Below, in pieces: positions 41,345 through 51,090 of a DNA stretch of 64,000 bases. This DNA comes from Telluria beijingensis. GTDB lineage: Bacteria > Pseudomonadota > Gammaproteobacteria > Burkholderiales > Burkholderiaceae_D. The position numbers and the translations under genes are program-made. Where the stretch lies: assembly GCF_030770395.1 (NCBI RefSeq), contig NZ_CP132480.1:4516870-4580869 (forward strand), in the 5' to 3' direction. Position 1 is the stretch's first letter, and the number at the start of each line of letters is the position of its first letter. Below the pieces are notes generated by a model. It ran no database searches. It had not been told where the DNA came from and was given only the letters and a program-made list of their open reading frames with translations.

Positions 41345-43269
41345 AACACATGACCATCAGCGCGGGCTTCCTGCAGGCGATCGACGGCCGCCCGGTCACG
41401 CGCGCCTTCTTTTCCACCTACTGCCTGGAACCCGACTTCTTCGAGCTCGACGTGCTGCCCCTGCTGCTGGGCAGCCCGGCCCTGTCGAGCGCCGAGCCGC
41501 TGCGCTACCAGCAGTTGCAGGCGCTGATGGGCGCCAGTGCCGGCTGCTTCGGCGTCGCCTACGACGCACCGGTGTTCACCCCGACCCTGGCGTCGCGCCT
41601 CGAAGTCGACTACCTGCCGCTGCAGGTCGATGGGGCCTGCCACCACGCCAAGCTGGCGCTGGTCGAAGTGGCCGGCAAGGACGGCCCCGCCCTGATCATC
41701 TGCGCCGGCTCGTTCAACCTGACCAGGGCCGGCTGGTGGGAAAACATCGAGGTCGGCCACTGGGTCGAGTTGAGCGCCGCCGACGCGCCATCGAACCTCG
41801 TCGCGCCGCTGCGCGCGGCGCTCGGCTGGTATCTGGAACAAGGCCGGTTGCCGGTGCTGGAAGCGCTGCGCGCGCTGCTCGCGCGCTGGACGCCGACGAC
41901 GCCGCGGCGCGGCTGCGAGTTCTACTTCTCGCGGCCGCACGAGGGCGACTTCACGCAGCGGCTGGCGCCGTTCGCCGACGGGGCGCTGGAAATCGTCAGT
42001 CCCTATTTCGCCGAGGACCACGACAACGCGCGCCTGGGCGCCTTCCTGCGCGGCTTCAAGGGCGGCGTGTCGATGCTGCTGCCGCGCGACGCGCGCCAGG
42101 CCGCGACCGTCACCGAGGCATTCCACGCCGGCCTGGGCAAGCTGCTGCGCTGGTGCGACTGGCATCCGAAGAGCCGCAAGGCCTTCGGACTGCTGGACGC
42201 CGCCAGCAGCGACGAACGCGGCTACCGCAAGCTGCATGCCAAGATCTACGGCGGCAACGACTGGCTGTTCGTCGGCTCGGTCAACTTCAGCCACCAGGCC
42301 ATGTTTGCCAACGTCGAGGCGGGCTTCCTGCTCAGCGGCCTCGATCGCGGCCCCCTGCTGGGCAAGGACAGCACGGTCGAACGCTTCGCCGATGCGCTGG
42401 CGCTGGAAGCGCCGGCGCCGCCAGCCGGGGCGCTGGCTTTTCCACCGGTATTCCTCGCCTACGACTGGCACGCCGGGCGGCTCGGGGCCAGTTGCTGCAA
42501 GCACGGCATCCTGGTGCTGCACGGCCGCGAGGGCAAGGAGCTGCTGCGCCTCGCCCTCGCCGGCGAGACGGCCTGGGTCGATGCGCCCGCGCTGCGCGAA
42601 CAGCTGCGCCACTCGTCGCTGGTCAGGGCGTGCTGGCAGGAAGGCGATGCACAGAGCGCGGCGCGGGACGTGATGGTGACCCAGCGCCAAGTGTACTGCC
42701 GTCCCAGCATCCTGCCGCCATTGAGCCTGCAGGACGTGCTGCGCATCCTGCAGGACATGCACCCGGCCAGCCGCGCCGCCGCCTTCGGCAAGCTGATGGC
42801 GCGGCTGCAGCACCTGGGCGGAGCGGCCGACGACAGCCTCGAATTCCTGCCGCCGCTGCCGGAAGCCGCGGCGGAAAGCACCTTCTTCGCCGAGTTCTCG
42901 CAGGTGAACGGCGCCTTCTGGCACCTGAAAAAACGCCTGCGCGAGCGCCCGGCGGAACTGGCCTATTACCTCGACGGCGACCAGCCGGATTCGCTGCGCG
43001 GCATCCTGCGCGCGCTCGACGAAGCGGCGCCGCAAGCGGATTCGACGCCGGTGGTGCGCTACCTGACCCTGCTCGGCATGGACGAACTGCTGGCCGCCAA
43101 CGCGCGCGGCGACGGCCCGCTGGCCGCCACGGTGAGCGCACGGATCGCGGCCCTGGAGGACAGCCCCGCCTTTGCCGCGATCGGGGACAAGGAAAAATTC
43201 CTGGCCTGGATCAAGCGCATCTTCGTCCTTCCCGTCCCATCCAATGCGGACCGTCATGCGCAATCTTGA
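41341..43269 (+). CDS. Phospholipase D-superfamily protein (candidate nuclease)
   Basis: Predicted 642-residue cytoplasmic protein with two PLD-like half sites. Site 1: HHAKLALVEV at about residues 101-110 followed by GSFNLTRAG (about 123-131). Site 2: LHAKIYGGND at about 298-307 followed by GSVNFSHQAM (about 313-322). Both keep the His-x-Lys and GSxN elements; the third acidic residue is shifted or replaced (Glu and Asn-Asp), so activity is likely but not certain. A C-terminal half of about 280 residues has no known domain. PLD folds next to SNF2 helicases usually act as DNA nucleases, as in DISARM (DrmC). The stop overlaps the helicase start. Confidence 0.82.
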   Translation: MKHMTISAGFLQAIDGRPVTRAFFSTYCLEPDFFELDVLPLLLGSPALSSAEPLRYQQLQALMGASAGCFGVAYDAPVFTPTLASRLEVDYLPLQVDGACHHAKLALVEVAGKDGPALIICAGSFNLTRAGWWENIEVGHWVELSAADAPSNLVAPLRAALGWYLEQGRLPVLEALRALLARWTPTTPRRGCEFYFSRPHEGDFTQRLAPFADGALEIVSPYFAEDHDNARLGAFLRGFKGGVSMLLPRDARQAATVTEAFHAGLGKLLRWCDWHPKSRKAFGLLDAASSDERGYRKLHAKIYGGNDWLFVGSVNFSHQAMFANVEAGFLLSGLDRGPLLGKDSTVERFADALALEAPAPPAGALAFPPVFLAYDWHAGRLGASCCKHGILVLHGREGKELLRLALAGETAWVDAPALREQLRHSSLVRACWQEGDAQSAARDVMVTQRQVYCRPSILPPLSLQDVLRILQDMHPASRAAAFGKLMARLQHLGGAADDSLEFLPPLPEAAAESTFFAEFSQVNGAFWHLKKRLRERPAELAYYLDGDQPDSLRGILRALDEAAPQADSTPVVRYLTLLGMDELLAANARGDGPLAATVSARIAALEDSPAFAAIGDKEKFLAWIKRIFVLPVPSNADRHAQS

Positions 43270-46200
43270 CCCGATCGACCTGTCCACCGCCGAGGCGCTG
43301 ATCGACTTCGGCGGCAGCGACGCCGTCACCCCCGCCCTCGCCCGCCAGCAGCTGGAAGGCGCGGTGACCCTGCACAATATGCTGGCCCGGCACGGCCACG
43401 CCTACCTGGCCGACGAAGTCGGCATGGGCAAGACCTATATCGCCCTCGGCGTGGTGGCCATGATGCGCCGCTTCAAGTCCGACCTGCGCGTGCTGTACCT
43501 GCTGCCCAAGAATAATGTGCGCGACAAGTGGCACAAGGATTACCACAGCTTCGTCCAGGCCAACTACCGGCACCACGACGGCATCGTGAAGGGCTTCGGC
43601 CATCAACCGGCAGCGCCATATCGCAACTGCGAGTCGCTGGCGGACCTGTTCACGGCGGTCGCCACCGACAGCGTGCGCGACTACTTCATCTGCACCTCGG
43701 CCTTCAGCCTTGCGCTGGGCAACAACAAGGAAGACCTGGGCCGGTCGCTCGACGAGTTCGCGCGCAGGCTGCCGCAATACGGGCCGCAGGTGGCGGAGAT
43801 GCGCAATGCCCTGGCGCGCATGCCCGCCACCTTTGAGTCGATCCGCGATTTCAAGCGCGCGCTCAAGGAGCGCTGGGCCGGGGCGCTGCACGGCATGCTG
43901 CCGCGCTTCGACCTGGTGCTGGTCGACGAGGCCCACAACTACCGCCGCGGCGTCGGCAGCTCGGACCGCAATGGCCTGCTGGCGCAGGTGCTGGAAAACC
44001 GGCTCGACCGCCTGCTGCTGCTGTCGGCGACGCCGTTCGAACACGAGTTGGGCGAACTGGAGCGCCAACTGGCGCTGTTCGGCAAGCGGCCCGACCTGGC
44101 GCTGCCGCGCGACTGGGAGTGGGTCGACGTGCACCGGTTGCTGGCGCCTTTCATGGTGCGCCGCCTGAACAGCCTGACACTGGACGGCAAGCCGCATACC
44201 CGCAACCTCTACCGCGACGAGCACCGCAGCGGCGTGAAGGCCGAGGTCACACTCGGCATCGAGCAGCAGCTGTTCGCCGCCGTGTTGCAGAAGAAGGTGG
44301 GCGAAGCCGTCAACGACGGCCACCACGGCAAGTTCGAGCTCGGCATGCTGGCCTCGTTCGAGAGCTATCATCCGGGCCAGGACCGGCAGCACGAGCGCTT
44401 CGACGGCGACGAAGACGGCGCCGGCGCCGGTGCGCCCGATGCGGCCGACCGCGGCGTCGTCGACTTCATGGTGAGCGATTTCCGCGAGACTTTCAGGCGC
44501 TTCCCGCCCCACCCCAAGATGGACCAGGTGGCGCGCCAGGCGCACCACGCCTCGGCGGCAGGCAACAAGAAGACGCTGGTGTTCGTGCGCCGCGTGGCCA
44601 GCGTCGGCGAACTCAAGGCAAAAATCGAGGAATCATACAACGCCTGGCTGGCGGACTACCTCGCGCACGACGCCGAGGTGCACGCCCATGTCGCGCGCTA
44701 CACGGCGCTGACCAGCATGCACGAGCATCACCGGCTCGACGACGGCCAGGAAAACGGCGACCTGGGCACCTTCTTCTCGTGGTTCTACCGGGGCGAGAAC
44801 GAGGCGCTGACCCTGCGCCCGACGCCGCACAACCTGCGCCAGACGCTGCTGCGCGGCGCCATGTTCGAGATCGACTGGTCGACCCTGCCCGGCATGCCGG
44901 CGCCGCAGGCGCTCGACTGGAGCCGGCTGTCCGAGGTGCTGACCCTCCCGGCCAGCCCAGGCGCCGGCCAGTTGGCCGGCCGCGCCCAGCATGCCTACCT
45001 GTCCTGCGTCGCCGCCGGCGGCAGTCCTGCCCAGCAACGCGTCGCCAGGCACGTGCTCGCCGTCGTCTTCGAACATGCCTCCCTGGTCCCGGCCGGCGCC
45101 AACCCCGCCGCCCATGCCGCCGAACTCGGCAAGCGCGGGATCTGGAGCACGCTGCGCGCCCACGAGGCGCTGGCGCCGCTGGCCCTGCCGTGGAATGAAG
45201 ACATCTTCGACGCCGTCGCCGACGACCACGACGATGCCGCCGCCGACCGCGCCACGCGCCTGGTGCGCCGCTATCTGGTGCACGCCAACCTGTGCGCGGC
45301 CCTGTGCCGCCTGGACCATCCATTCGTCGACCTGTACGCGCTGCGCCACCAGCGCGACGGCGCCAGGGACCTGAGCGCCGACGAACAGATGAGCGCCGCC
45401 TTCTGCGACCTGCTGGCGCGCCAGGCCGCCAGCCCAGGTTTCAGCTCGTTCACGGTACTGCGCGACCTGGCGGCCCAGCTCGACATGATCCTCAAGCAGA
45501 ATTTCGAGGAGATCTACCACAAGAAGGCAGGCGAACTGCCGACCTATATCGCCAACCAGCTGCACCCGCTGTCGCCCGTGGTGGGCGCGACCGGCGACAA
45601 CCACAAGAGCCGATCGGCGATCGCCAGGAAGTTCCGCATGCCGGGCTATCCGCGGGTGCTGGTATCGACCGACGTGTTCCAGGAAGGAGAGGACCTGCAT
45701 ACCTTCTGCGACCGGGTGGTCCACTACGGTATTTCGGCCAGCCCGATCGCGCTGGAACAGAAGGTCGGCCGGGTCGACCGCATCGCCTCGCTCGCGCACC
45801 GCGCGATGGCCGATGCCGGCCAGGGCTATCGCGACCACTTCATCCAGGTCGGTTTCCCCCACATCCGCGAGAGCCTGGAGTTCCTGCAGGTGCGCGCCGC
45901 CGCCCACAACCTGAACGCGTTCCACCGTTCGCTGCAGCGGGTCGAGGGCAGCCGGGCGGCGCCCGACAGCCGTATCGACCTCAACGCCGGCCTGCTCGAC
46001 ACCGATGCCATCGAAGCGCCGATCGACACGCTTCTGCACAGCCCGTTCATCATCGGCGCCGACTGGCTGGCCGGCAGGGCCTATCCGGCATTGCGCGAAG
46101 AACTGGACCGACTCGATGCGCGCCGCCGTCATTGCCGCGCGCTGGTCGGCGCGACGCTGGGCCGCATGGCCGGCGCCGAGCCGGCCCCGGTCCAGGCCGC

Positions 46201-46963
46201 AGGCGCCATCGGCTGGACGCTGGAAGACGGCATCACGGTGGTCTTGCGCGGGGCGCAAGGCAACGGCCAGTTGATCCTGGGCGCCAGCCGGCCGGCCACG
46301 CGGGCCTTCGACCACGCGGCCCACACTGGCCACGGGTTGCTGGCCGCCCTGGCGGAACTGCAACGCAACCCCGCGGCGCGCCTGCAACTGGCCGACGACG
46401 CGATGATCGCCAATGCCGAGATCTATGCCGGCGGCGCCGGCATCCTGCACGCCAGCGAGGTGATCGACCTGCATGCGCGGCTGGCGTTGGCCGATGGCCT
46501 CGGCGGCGACGCCGACCCGGCGCTGCCGGCCAGGGTGAGGGCCCTGGTGGCGGGCCTGTGCGGCAATCATGGCGCTTACAACGTCCAGCAGGACGCGACT
46601 GGCCGCGCGCTCGACTACCGGTTCGCCCTCGAGCCGCGCGGCCAGCGGGTCGAGTGGACGCTGTGCGGCGGCTATGTGCTGGTGCGGGCCCAGGTGCTGG
46701 CGCCGCAAGCGGCGCTTGAGCTGGCGCACCATCCCGCCCAGCTGCTGGGCTTCACCCTCGGCCGCAACCGCCGCTTCGACGTGGTCGACTTTCATATCGA
46801 TGACGGGTTGGGCCTGTCGGTGCGGGCCCTGCATCCACTGGCGCACCTCGATCACGAGGAACTCGACTTCATCTGCCACCAGGTCGCCAGCAATGCCCTG
46901 CGCCTGCGCCAGGTGCTTGCCAACCCGGCCAACGACAACGAACACTACGACCACGATGTCTAA
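43244..46963 (+). CDS. SNF2/superfamily-2 helicase-like ATPase
   Basis: Predicted 1239-residue ATPase (another ATG 4 codons later is possible). Motif I DEVGMGKT at about residues 57-64, motif II DEAH at 228-231 in LVLVDEAHNYR, motif III LLSATPFEHE and C-terminal motifs LVSTDVFQEGEDLH (near 808) and EQKVGRVDRI (near 840). The two RecA-like halves are separated by a large insert (about 400-780) of unknown fold, and a C-terminal extension of about 350 residues follows. Such proteins translocate on or remodel DNA. The start lies inside the PLD gene and the end overlaps or abuts the ankyrin-like gene. Family-level call is firm; role is open. Confidence 0.9.
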   Translation: MRTVMRNLDPIDLSTAEALIDFGGSDAVTPALARQQLEGAVTLHNMLARHGHAYLADEVGMGKTYIALGVVAMMRRFKSDLRVLYLLPKNNVRDKWHKDYHSFVQANYRHHDGIVKGFGHQPAAPYRNCESLADLFTAVATDSVRDYFICTSAFSLALGNNKEDLGRSLDEFARRLPQYGPQVAEMRNALARMPATFESIRDFKRALKERWAGALHGMLPRFDLVLVDEAHNYRRGVGSSDRNGLLAQVLENRLDRLLLLSATPFEHELGELERQLALFGKRPDLALPRDWEWVDVHRLLAPFMVRRLNSLTLDGKPHTRNLYRDEHRSGVKAEVTLGIEQQLFAAVLQKKVGEAVNDGHHGKFELGMLASFESYHPGQDRQHERFDGDEDGAGAGAPDAADRGVVDFMVSDFRETFRRFPPHPKMDQVARQAHHASAAGNKKTLVFVRRVASVGELKAKIEESYNAWLADYLAHDAEVHAHVARYTALTSMHEHHRLDDGQENGDLGTFFSWFYRGENEALTLRPTPHNLRQTLLRGAMFEIDWSTLPGMPAPQALDWSRLSEVLTLPASPGAGQLAGRAQHAYLSCVAAGGSPAQQRVARHVLAVVFEHASLVPAGANPAAHAAELGKRGIWSTLRAHEALAPLALPWNEDIFDAVADDHDDAAADRATRLVRRYLVHANLCAALCRLDHPFVDLYALRHQRDGARDLSADEQMSAAFCDLLARQAASPGFSSFTVLRDLAAQLDMILKQNFEEIYHKKAGELPTYIANQLHPLSPVVGATGDNHKSRSAIARKFRMPGYPRVLVSTDVFQEGEDLHTFCDRVVHYGISASPIALEQKVGRVDRIASLAHRAMADAGQGYRDHFIQVGFPHIRESLEFLQVRAAAHNLNAFHRSLQRVEGSRAAPDSRIDLNAGLLDTDAIEAPIDTLLHSPFIIGADWLAGRAYPALREELDRLDARRRHCRALVGATLGRMAGAEPAPVQAAGAIGWTLEDGITVVLRGAQGNGQLILGASRPATRAFDHAAHTGHGLLAALAELQRNPAARLQLADDAMIANAEIYAGGAGILHASEVIDLHARLALADGLGGDADPALPARVRALVAGLCGNHGAYNVQQDATGRALDYRFALEPRGQRVEWTLCGGYVLVRAQVLAPQAALELAHHPAQLLGFTLGRNRRFDVVDFHIDDGLGLSVRALHPLAHLDHEELDFICHQVASNALRLRQVLANPANDNEHYDHDV

Positions 46964-46973
46964 GAAAGAGACG

Positions 46974-48107
46974 ATGCACGATTACTGGTTCCTGCCGCTG
47001 GAAAACTGCAGCACGCTCGCCGAGATCGGCGCGCTCTGGCACGACCTGCTCGAAGAACGCCAGATGGCGCCCCAGAACCCGGTCCCGCACTACCAGGACG
47101 CGATCCTGCAGTTCGCTGCCTTGTGCGCCCTGCCACCACAGCTCAAGCTCGGCGCCCTGCTGGCCTATGGTTCCGCCTTCGATGTCGACCTGCGCCTGCC
47201 CCTCGGCCTGCTGCATGAGGCGGTGCTGGAAGCCGACCGGCCCTGGCCGGATGCTGTGGCCGCCTCGGTATCGGACAACGGCGCCATGCTGGCGCTGCCG
47301 GGAACCGATCCCTGGCTGGGCGCCTTCATCGCCGGACGCATGGCCGGGCTGCGCGAAACGGCCGTGCACGATGGCGTGCGCCCCGACGACTGGACGGCCA
47401 GGTTCTGGGACCTGTTCCTCGAGATGGCCTGCCGCCATGGCGATATCGGGGCGCTGCGCCTGGCGCTCGGCCACGGCGCCGATCCACTGGTGCTGGACGG
47501 CGCCGCCATCGCCGCGGCAGTGGCCGACCTGGAACTGCTGGCCTGCCTGCTTGAGCGCGACGACGAACGCCGGCCTGCGATTCTCGCCCTCGCATGGCGC
47601 GCGGCGGCAGCGGCCGACAAGGTCGACGCCTTCGCCTGGCTGGCGGCGCGTGGCGTTCAGGCGACCAGGAAAGGTGCGCCGGCACTCGCCGCGGCGGCGC
47701 GCCACCTCGCCCTCGACGCCTATGACTGGCTGGTCGCGCACGGCGCCGACCCGCGCGCTGGCGGCCTGCTCCCCGCCGCCGCCGGCTCGCTGGACGCGAC
47801 GATGGTGGAGCGAGTACTGGCGGACGGCGCCGGCGACCCTGCCGATGCCGTCCCGGCCTTCCTGGCGGCGTTCGACAGCGAACCGTGGGAACTGTATGCG
47901 GGCGAGCCGCGCTTCTTCGACCTTCGCGTCGACATGCTGGCTTTGCTGTTACACCATGGCGTACAGCCGGCCGCCGATGAACTGGCCGCCGTCCTGCGCA
48001 AGGCGCCAGGCCGCCGCCAGGTGGTGCAAGCGCTGTTGCAGCGCCCGGACCTCGCGGCGCCGGCGGCCGCCCTGCTCGCGGCAGGACTCCAGGCGCCTAC
48101 ATCCTGA
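46974..48107 (+). CDS. Ankyrin-repeat-like protein, last gene of the helicase-PLD operon
   Basis: Predicted 377-residue protein (MHDYWFLPLENC), with AAAGAG just upstream; an in-frame ATG at 46956 that overlaps the helicase stop is the alternative. From about residue 145 it consists of helical pairs with ankyrin features such as ACRHGDIGALRLALGHGADP, AFAWLAARGV and AYDWLVAHGADPRAG. Ankyrin repeats bind partner proteins, so it may be an adaptor or inhibitor for the other three. It ends convergently with the TonB receptor gene, overlapping its stop by 11 bp. Confidence 0.75.
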   Translation: MHDYWFLPLENCSTLAEIGALWHDLLEERQMAPQNPVPHYQDAILQFAALCALPPQLKLGALLAYGSAFDVDLRLPLGLLHEAVLEADRPWPDAVAASVSDNGAMLALPGTDPWLGAFIAGRMAGLRETAVHDGVRPDDWTARFWDLFLEMACRHGDIGALRLALGHGADPLVLDGAAIAAAVADLELLACLLERDDERRPAILALAWRAAAAADKVDAFAWLAARGVQATRKGAPALAAAARHLALDAYDWLVAHGADPRAGGLLPAAAGSLDATMVERVLADGAGDPADAVPAFLAAFDSEPWELYAGEPRFFDLRVDMLALLLHHGVQPAADELAAVLRKAPGRRQVVQALLQRPDLAAPAAALLAAGLQAPTS

Positions 48108-50898
48108 AGCGCAGGCTCAGGCCGTAGGTCGTGGGGTTGTAGCGGATATCGCGCGGCATGTAGGGGCCCAGCGTGCTCTCGAATTTCGCCTTGGTGAGAT
48201 TGATGGCGTCGAACTGCAGGGATGCGTTGTCGTTGATCTCGTAGCCGATGGAGAGGTCGACGAAGGTCGCGGCCTTGACCACGCGGTCCTGGTTGAACGG
48301 CGCCTCGGCAATCTGCTCGACGTAGTCGCCGCGGCGGGTGGCGGCGAGGCGGCCGGTGATGCCGTGGCCCTCGTAGAGCAGCGCGACGTTGTAGCTCTTC
48401 TTGGCCACACCCGTGAGCGGCGTGGTGGTGAACGTATCGCTGTCGAAGGCGGTGCGGCTCTGGTTCTCGCCGTCGATCCAGGTGTAGTTGGCCTGGGCGC
48501 CGAAGTTGCTCCACGGGCCGGGCAGGAAGTCGAAGAACTTCTGGACGCCGAATTCGGCCCCGCGCAGGCGGCCCTTGCCCGAGTTCTGCGGACGGGTCAC
48601 GCGGTAGACCTGGCCGTCGATGACTTCATCCTGCGTGAAGCTTTGCTGGTAGCCGTCGATATCGCGGTGGAACAGCGCGACCTGGGCAAAACCGTTCTTC
48701 TGGAAGTAATACTCGAGCGTGGCGTCGAGATTGGTCGAGCGGGTCGGCTCCAGGTAGGGATTGCCGGCGCCGCCGCTGCCCGGCACGTTGACCGTCGACG
48801 GCACCAGCGACAGCGCCGGGTTCAGCGTGCCGAAATTGGGCCGCGTGATGGTCTTGCCGACCGACAGGTGCGACTGCAGGTTCTCGGTCCAGCCGACAAC
48901 GGCCGAGGCGCTCGGCAGGTAGTTGGTCTCGGAAGTCGACAGGTCGAGATCCGAGACCGCGTCGCCGATGCGGGCCTGGCCGCGCAGGTCGCGCTCAACG
49001 CGGATGACGCGCGCGCCGATCTCGCCATCGACGGTGACCCCACCCGCGTCAAGGCCCCAGCGCGTGCCCAGGTACAGCGTCGCATTGCGCTCGCGCTGGT
49101 CGAACGCGCGGCCCGGGTCGTTCGGCACGCGGCCGCTGCCGACACCGTAGGCGTTGCGCACCGCGTCGGCATTGTCGATCAGGAAGTCGGACGACGGCCC
49201 GTACCAGGCGCCGCCCAGGCGGTCCAGGCCCGGCACCAGGCTCTGGAACGAGGCGCCCAAGGCGCCGATCGGGCTCGGACGCTCGCCGCTGAAATCGGCA
49301 TGGCCTTCGGCGCCGTGATAGCTGGCCTTGCGCGAGGACACGCGCACGCCTGCGGTCAGGGCGTTGAAGAAGCCGCCGCCCGTCAGGCGATAGGTGGTAT
49401 CAAGGCGCCATTGCAGCTGGCTGCCGGCCTGCTCGTTCCAGTTCTGCACCAGGCCGCGCAGCACGAAATTGTCCGGGTCCTGCAGCGCATTGGCGCTGCC
49501 AGGTGTGGTGATGGCGTTGAAGCCGCCGTGGCCGTCGGCGCCATACGAGTACAGGCTGGCCGATGCGCCAGGCACCTGCTGGTCGACGATCACGGTGTCG
49601 TTGACGAATTTGGAGCGGGTATAGCCGAACTGGGATTCGACGCTCAATGGACCGTCGTTGTACTTCAGGCCCAGGTTCAGGTAGTGCGTGGTGGTGCGTT
49701 CGTTCTGGCCCCAGGTGCTGGTCGCGGTGTAGGGATCCCAGTCGTAGGCGTTGCCGAACTGCGCGCCCGGCGCGCTCGCCGCCAGGATCGGGCAGATCGC
49801 GCCCTGCGGCGTATTGCAGGCGGCGCCTTGCGGCGCCAGCACCACATTGCCAAGGCGCGGCGTCCAGGTGGCGTTGCTCATCACGTAGTTGACGCCGGTG
49901 CGGCCCTGGTAGCCCATGCCGAGGTATTGCGCGGTGGCGGTCAGGCGCGGATTGACCTTCCACTGGAAGGCGCCATGCACGCTCTGGCGCTCGCGCTGGC
50001 CGGCATTGTAGATGCCGCCGATGTTCGGCAACTGGCCCAGCACGTCGCCCGGCGCGGCCGGGGCATAGGGGCCGGTGTTGCCGAGCCGGGTCGCGCTGCC
50101 GTCGGGGCTCACCGAGAATACATTATCGGGACGGTCGACGTATTGCACCGGGAAGGCCCAGTTGTCGCGATTGACGGAGACGTCGAACAGGGCGCCCATC
50201 TCGCCGAAGTCGGTGTTCCAGCGATTGCTGACCAGGAAGCCGCCGCCCGGGCTGTGCTTGTCCGAGGTATTGCTGCTGCCGCCCGTCTGGTTGACGCGGT
50301 CCTCGACGTAGCCGGTGGCGGTGAAGCCCTCGTTGTCGAACGGCGCGCGCAGGCGGATGTTGACGGCGCCGGCGATGCCGCCCTCGAACTGGTTGGCGGT
50401 GGCCGATTTATACACTTCCATGCCGGCGATCGACTGCACCGGCAAGTCCTGGTAGGACAGGCGGCGGCCGGCGGCGGTGAAGATCTCGTTGCCGTCGAGC
50501 GTGGTGGCGACGTCGGGCAGGCCGCGGATGATGACGGTGCTGGTCTCGCCGCGGTCGCGCCCCACCTGGACCCCGGCCACGCGCTGCAGCGCATCGCCCG
50601 CCTGGCGGTCGGGGAACTTGCCGATATCGTCGGCGTTGATGGCGTCGACCACCTGCGCGGCGTCGCGCTTGATGTCCTCGGCCGAGCGCAGGCTCTGGCG
50701 CAGGCCGGTGACCTGGACCACATTCGCGGGTGCGGGTGCGGGTGCCGGTGCTGCCGATGCTGCCGGCGCAGGCGCCGGCTGCTCGGCGCCGGCATTGGTG
50801 ACCTCGGATTCGGTGGCGGTTTGCGCCATGGCTGGCATGCCGTAGGCGGCCAGCAGCATCACGGCGGCGCAGATCGGCTTGACTTTCAAACGGGTCAT
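48097..50898 (-). CDS. TonB-dependent receptor, Caulobacter/Xanthomonas carbohydrate type
   Basis: Predicted 933-residue outer-membrane receptor. The start MTRLKVKPICAAVMLL follows GGAGAAAGA; signal peptide to PAMAQT. A Pro-Ala linker (about residues 40-62) precedes VVQVTGLRQSLRSAEDIKRD, and the plug has DDIGKFPDRQAGDALQRVAG, IIRGLPDVATTLDGNEI and SATANQFEGGIAGAVNI. This plug style (KFPD, ALQRVAGV) marks the group of receptors linked to plant or polymer sugars in Caulobacter and Xanthomonas. The barrel ends LSLRFRM, so the final residue is Met and not the usual Phe. It stands alone, with no carbohydrate enzymes next to it. Confidence 0.9.
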   Translation of the reverse strand: MTRLKVKPICAAVMLLAAYGMPAMAQTATESEVTNAGAEQPAPAPAASAAPAPAPAPANVVQVTGLRQSLRSAEDIKRDAAQVVDAINADDIGKFPDRQAGDALQRVAGVQVGRDRGETSTVIIRGLPDVATTLDGNEIFTAAGRRLSYQDLPVQSIAGMEVYKSATANQFEGGIAGAVNIRLRAPFDNEGFTATGYVEDRVNQTGGSSNTSDKHSPGGGFLVSNRWNTDFGEMGALFDVSVNRDNWAFPVQYVDRPDNVFSVSPDGSATRLGNTGPYAPAAPGDVLGQLPNIGGIYNAGQRERQSVHGAFQWKVNPRLTATAQYLGMGYQGRTGVNYVMSNATWTPRLGNVVLAPQGAACNTPQGAICPILAASAPGAQFGNAYDWDPYTATSTWGQNERTTTHYLNLGLKYNDGPLSVESQFGYTRSKFVNDTVIVDQQVPGASASLYSYGADGHGGFNAITTPGSANALQDPDNFVLRGLVQNWNEQAGSQLQWRLDTTYRLTGGGFFNALTAGVRVSSRKASYHGAEGHADFSGERPSPIGALGASFQSLVPGLDRLGGAWYGPSSDFLIDNADAVRNAYGVGSGRVPNDPGRAFDQRERNATLYLGTRWGLDAGGVTVDGEIGARVIRVERDLRGQARIGDAVSDLDLSTSETNYLPSASAVVGWTENLQSHLSVGKTITRPNFGTLNPALSLVPSTVNVPGSGGAGNPYLEPTRSTNLDATLEYYFQKNGFAQVALFHRDIDGYQQSFTQDEVIDGQVYRVTRPQNSGKGRLRGAEFGVQKFFDFLPGPWSNFGAQANYTWIDGENQSRTAFDSDTFTTTPLTGVAKKSYNVALLYEGHGITGRLAATRRGDYVEQIAEAPFNQDRVVKAATFVDLSIGYEINDNASLQFDAINLTKAKFESTLGPYMPRDIRYNPTTYGLSLRFRM

Positions 50899-51021
50899 TC
50901 TTTCTCCAGTTGCGTATAAGTTTCTAGGCGCATAACGCTTCCGGATGTCATGTCGTTGACATAAATACACAAAATATTTAAACCATTCAGAACCCAGGAA
51001 AAAACAGATGCGATCAATACA

Positions 51022-51050
51022 GAAAAAAAGCCCGCCGAAGCGAGCTTTTA
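51022..51050 (-). terminator. Intrinsic terminator of the metallo-hydrolase gene
   Basis: On the minus strand AAAAGCTCGC-TTCG-GCGGGCTTTTTTT forms a 10-bp stem (one G-U pair) with a stable TTCG loop and a run of seven T. It lies 41 nt after the stop of the gene at 51091-51999. The plus-strand T-run is short, so it mainly serves the minus strand. Confidence 0.8.
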
Positions 51051-51090
51051 AATGGATGATGAAGACGACCTTGTGTCTTCGTCGCGGGAC

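Noticed and set aside
40130..48107. A known DISARM or BREX system
   Set aside because: No DNA methyltransferase, DUF1998 (DrmB) or PglZ-like protein. The helicase and PLD pairing alone is not enough for a name.
33255..48107. Composite transposon carrying the helicase operon
   Set aside because: Only one IS copy is present; the region right of it contains a normal dehydrogenase operon of host-like composition and there is no second IS or integrase.
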